NCBI GenBank assembly: GCA_020635205.1
Contig: JACKAE010000001.1
Span: 248,001 to 312,000, forward strand
Direction: 5' to 3'
Source of the DNA: Ignavibacteria bacterium
Lineage (GTDB): Bacteria; Bacteroidota; Ignavibacteria; OLB7
DNA length: 64,000 nucleotides
Shown here piece by piece: positions 61,049-64,000 of this stretch (positions are counted from its first letter, which is position 1; each line of letters begins with the position of its first letter). The position numbers were made by a program, and so were the translations under genes. A model generated the notes under the pieces. That model did not search any database. It saw nothing but the letters and a program-made list of their open reading frames with translations, and was not told the origin of the DNA.

Positions 61049-62563
61049 ATGAATATCATCGTTATTGGTTCAGGCTTCGGCGGCCTCGCGGCAGCCTTGC
61101 GACTGCAAACTAACGGACACAACGTAACGCTTCTCGAGAAACGAGATAGGCCGGGAGGACGAGCCTACGTATATCAGAAGGCCGGTTTTACGTTCGACGG
61201 AGGGCCAACGGTGATTACCGCCCCTTGGCTTATCGAGGAACTTTTCACAAATGCCGGGCGTGACCCGAAAGAGTATGTGGAGATGATGCCGGTCGATCCA
61301 TTCTATCAGATCTGCTTTGAAGATGGTTCCACATTCCGGTACAACGATAACCGAGAGAGTATGATCCGGGAGATCAGCAAATTTAACCCAGATGATGTTG
61401 AGGGCTACCTGAAGTTTCTGCGCAAAGCAGAAGATGTCTTCAAGACTGGCTTCGATCTGATCGATGTCCCCTTCACGACACTCGGCTCGATGCTGAAAGT
61501 TCTCCCCGACTTAATTCGCTTGCGAGCCGACCGTTCGGTTTACGATGTCGTCAAAGGTTATATCAAGGATGAACGCCTGCGTCGTGTCTTCAGTTTCCAC
61601 CCTCTTCTGGTTGGAGGGAATCCGTTTCAGACTACGTCGATCTACGCACTAATTCTCTATCTGGAGCGGGAGTGGGGAGTCTGGTTTGCAAGAGGCGGAA
61701 CAGGTGCAGTAGTGGAGGGTCTGCTTCGCCTCTTCAAAGAACTTGGAGGGGAAGTACATCTGAACACTGAAGTGAATGAAATTCTCGTTGACGAAGGGAG
61801 TAGGAGAACAACCGGGGTTCAACTGAAAAATGGCAATAGCATTTCGGCTGATGCTGTCGTCTGCAACGGAGATGTCTCCTTCGCTTACCGCTATCTTCTG
61901 CCAGAACGTTTTCGACGGAAGTATACGAACCGCCGAATTGACAGGATGAAGTACTCAATGTCCCTCTACGTTCTCTACTTCGGAACCGACAGAACGTATG
62001 AAGAGATTGAACACCACACAATTATTCTCGGTAAAGAATACCAAGTACTTCTGAACGATATTTTCAACAAGCACCATCTCTCCGATGATTTTTCCCTCTA
62101 CCTTCACCGTCCCACGAAAACCGACCCTGCCCTTGCCCCCGATGGATGTGATGCGTTCTACGTCCTCTCCCCCGTTCCACACCTCGATTCCGGTGACAAC
62201 TGGACTCAGGTTGCTCCCCGCTATCGCGATATGATTGTTCAATATCTCGAGAAGCACTACATGCCTAACCTGAGGGAGCACATTGTGGTAGAACACCACA
62301 TCGATCCACTCCACTTTCGCGATACGCTCAACAGCTACAAGGGAAGTGCCTTTTCTGTTGCCCCCACTCTCACGCAATCAGCTTGGTTTCGCCCACACAA
62401 TCGATCCGAGGAGATCGAGAATCTCTACTTCGTTGGGGCGGGAACACATCCGGGAGCAGGAATGCCGGGAGTTATCTCGTCAGCAAAAATCGTTGCCGAT
62501 ATAATAGGAGAGGAATCAATTCAAAAGGCAAAATTCAAAAAGAAGAGTGAGGAGTCAGATTAG
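61049..62563 (+). CDS. crtI: Phytoene desaturase, CrtI family
   Basis: About 504 residues from ATG 61049 (MNIIVIGSG). FAD motif VIGSGFGGLAAALRL, RPGGRAYVYQKAGFTFDGGPTVIT, ARGGTGAVVEGLLRLFKELGGEVHL and the C-terminal YFVGAGTHPGAGMPGVISSAK. CrtI-type enzymes introduce double bonds in colourless phytoene to give lycopene or related carotenoids. No crtB is in the window. The last ten or so residues (IQKAKFKKKSEESD) are encoded by an A/T-rich repeat and are probably not conserved. Confidence 0.92.
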   Translation: MNIIVIGSGFGGLAAALRLQTNGHNVTLLEKRDRPGGRAYVYQKAGFTFDGGPTVITAPWLIEELFTNAGRDPKEYVEMMPVDPFYQICFEDGSTFRYNDNRESMIREISKFNPDDVEGYLKFLRKAEDVFKTGFDLIDVPFTTLGSMLKVLPDLIRLRADRSVYDVVKGYIKDERLRRVFSFHPLLVGGNPFQTTSIYALILYLEREWGVWFARGGTGAVVEGLLRLFKELGGEVHLNTEVNEILVDEGSRRTTGVQLKNGNSISADAVVCNGDVSFAYRYLLPERFRRKYTNRRIDRMKYSMSLYVLYFGTDRTYEEIEHHTIILGKEYQVLLNDIFNKHHLSDDFSLYLHRPTKTDPALAPDGCDAFYVLSPVPHLDSGDNWTQVAPRYRDMIVQYLEKHYMPNLREHIVVEHHIDPLHFRDTLNSYKGSAFSVAPTLTQSAWFRPHNRSEEIENLYFVGAGTHPGAGMPGVISSAKIVADIIGEESIQKAKFKKKSEESD

Positions 62564-62591
62564 GTGTTCTGTTCAGAAGCTTGCGAATCGC

Positions 62592-62899
62592 TCTTTCTTT
62601 GCAATACCATGAACCCTTTTTGAATGCTCTGCTCACAACCCCGCTACTTGAGTCTTCTCCCGACCATAACCCCAATCCCTTTTTGAATTTTGCCTTTTGA
62701 ATTTTGAATTCTCCCTTCCTACCTCTCTTCTCTCAGAAAACGCAATCTTTCTTTGCGATACCATGAACCCTTTTTGAATGCTCTGCTCACAATCCCGCTA
62801 CTTGAGTCTTCTCCTGACTATAATCCCAATCCCCTTTTTGAATTTTGCCTTTTGAATTTTGAATTCTCTCTTCCTACTTCCCTTCTCTCAGAAAACGCA
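62592..62899. repeat. 154-bp tandem duplication with A/T-rich repeats
   Basis: Copies at 62592-62745 and 62746-62899 differ in a few bases. Each has CATGAACCCTTTTTGAATGC, the inverse A/T repeat (TTTTTGAATTTTGCCTTTTG) and ends in CTTCTCTCAGAAAACGCA. The second copy contains the last 26 bases of the sugar permease gene. Another A/T repeat of opposite direction lies at 62517-62543 in crtI. Confidence 0.92.
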
Positions 62900-63833
62900 T
62901 TTGCAGAAGTGAGACTCCAAGAATCAAAATGAAGGTGACGTAGGCAATTGCGGAGGCATATCCCATCAGGTCGGAACGGTCGAACGCATTTCGGTAGACT
63001 TCGTAGACGAGCGTTGTCGTGGCGTTTAGTGGCCCCCCTTTTGTCATCACGTAGACTTCGGTAAAGACTTGGAATGAGCGGATCGTGTTCAGTACGATAA
63101 CGAAGAGGAGCATGGGACGAAGTCCCGGAAGCGTTACCCGGAAAAACTGCTGGCGCCGTGATGCGCCATCAATCTCTGCTGCCTCGTACAGCTCATTAGG
63201 TATTGTCTGCAAGGCAGCCAGAAAAAGGACTGTGTAGTAGCCAGTGGCAATCCAAACGTCCATTGCCATAATCGATAGCAGAGCCGTTCCCGTATTCAGA
63301 AGCCAACCATCTTTAGGGTAAGGAATGTTCAGCAAGTTCAGAATACTGTTGATGTAGCCATCTTGTGCGTAGAGATTGGTGAAGATTAAGGCCAACACCA
63401 CTAAGGCAGTAACCGATGGGATAAAGAATGCCGAACGATAGAATCCTTTCCAAGCAATGTTGCGGCTCAACATTACAGCCAACACGATTGCAAAGATTGT
63501 TGTGAACGGGATAGTGCCCACCACAAAGATTAACGTATTTGCTAATGCCTTCCAGAATATAGGATCACTTACCAGACGCTCGTAGTTTGCGAGACCAATC
63601 CACTTCATCTGACCTGAGAGTGTTCGATACTCCGTGAAGCTCATGTACAGAGAATAGAGAAGAGGATAAATCCAGAAGAGAAGGAGAGTAATCAACCAGG
63701 GGGAGAGAAACAACCACGTGATTCCTTTCTTCTCGAGAAGAAAAGACCTGCTCTGTTTTGGTTTGCGCTGTAACAAACGTGGTCTGTTCACGGTCTGCTT
63801 GACTTGCTTTGGTTTACTATCACTCACTATCAT
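62874..63833 (-). CDS. Sugar ABC transporter permease (MalF/UgpA type)
   Basis: About 319 residues, six membrane helices. GITWLFLSPWLITLLLFWIYPLLYSLYMSF at the start, the EAA loop ELYEAAEIDGASRRQQFFRVTLPGLRP and the end VYEVYRNAFDRSDLMGYASAIAYV are those of a binding-protein-dependent sugar permease. The cytoplasmic N-terminus is extended and basic. Binding protein, second permease and ATPase must lie outside the window. Its 3' end is inside a tandem duplication; the first copy carries a dead version that would end RFLREER. Confidence 0.9.
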   Translation of the reverse strand: MIVSDSKPKQVKQTVNRPRLLQRKPKQSRSFLLEKKGITWLFLSPWLITLLLFWIYPLLYSLYMSFTEYRTLSGQMKWIGLANYERLVSDPIFWKALANTLIFVVGTIPFTTIFAIVLAVMLSRNIAWKGFYRSAFFIPSVTALVVLALIFTNLYAQDGYINSILNLLNIPYPKDGWLLNTGTALLSIMAMDVWIATGYYTVLFLAALQTIPNELYEAAEIDGASRRQQFFRVTLPGLRPMLLFVIVLNTIRSFQVFTEVYVMTKGGPLNATTTLVYEVYRNAFDRSDLMGYASAIAYVTFILILGVSLLQMRFLREGK

Positions 63834-64000
63834 GTTTTGCCATATCCACGTTGCAACAGATTAATTTGTTAGGGTTCGCAAGATTGTATGGCATTCTAAA
63901 CTTAGTACAATCGGCAAAACGGAATAGAAAGAACTGATAGAGTGTCTAACTACATTCTACTGTAGACTACACATAACCTGTTGCCCCGGCTACCTAATCT

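Overview
The window looks like a piece of the chromosome of a Gram-negative, didermic bacterium of the Bacteroidota/Chlorobiota/Kapabacteria side of the FCB group. This is inferred from gene content, not from a marker phylogeny. Four secreted proteins end in a type A T9SS sorting domain. There are BNR and HYDIN-like (choice-of-anchor D) repeats, an OmpA-type lipoprotein with PD40 propeller, an LpxH-like enzyme and a compact hemX-hemA-hemC-hemD heme cluster. Base composition is near 50% GC and genes are closely packed.

Layout. 1-5.4 kb: the 3' part of a T9SS-secreted protein, a miniature inverted-repeat element, a DUF3565/DUF1971 protein, an ECF sigma factor with its likely membrane anti-sigma partner, and DinB-like and SnoaL-like proteins. 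5.8-15.1 kb: a run of mostly unrelated plus-strand housekeeping or accessory enzymes (DEAD-box helicase, cupin, sterol-desaturase-like hydroxylase, HAD phosphatase, two alpha/beta hydrolases, BaiN-type flavoprotein, S41 peptidase, VOC protein). 15.2-23.6 kb, minus strand: mpl, the heme operon (ccsA/hemX-like, hemA, hemC, a stand-alone protein resembling the target-recognition half of a DNA methyltransferase, hemD) and rodA. 23.7-29.1 kb: outer-membrane protein, Na+/solute symporter, DUF5684 protein, OmpA lipoprotein, thioesterase.

29.15-43.3 kb is an integrated element at a tRNA-Arg(CCT) gene. An 11-bp core is repeated at both ends, and each end carries a pair of TGCTATACT boxes that look like integrase arm sites. 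It encodes a tyrosine integrase, an excisionase-like HTH protein, a rolling-circle (HUH) Rep protein, small phage-type proteins, an MmeI-like single-chain restriction-modification enzyme, and a cargo of three secreted proteins (two with T9SS tails). About 300 bp of DNA, including the last codons of the restriction enzyme gene, is repeated around the first cargo gene. Each copy holds a potential RNA fold whose stems stay paired although the sequence differs between copies. A separate three-way-junction-like structure lies near the rep gene.

44-64 kb returns to core genes: pdxH, lpxH-like, a large T9SS-secreted glycosidase-like protein, a complete oppABCDF-type peptide transporter followed by pta, a membrane rhodanese/MauE pair, a lipoprotein, rplU-rpmA, a CrtI-type carotenoid desaturase and a sugar ABC permease cut off from its partners by the window end.

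Two genes (hemC and the OmpA lipoprotein) seem to need a non-AUG, non-GUG, non-UUG start. An A/T-rich repeat family (around TTCAAAATTCAAAAG) recurs between genes, often in inverted pairs, and even supplies the first or last codons of some genes. The most interesting parts are the tRNA-integrated element with its paired structured repeats, and the methyltransferase-like protein translationally coupled to hemC.
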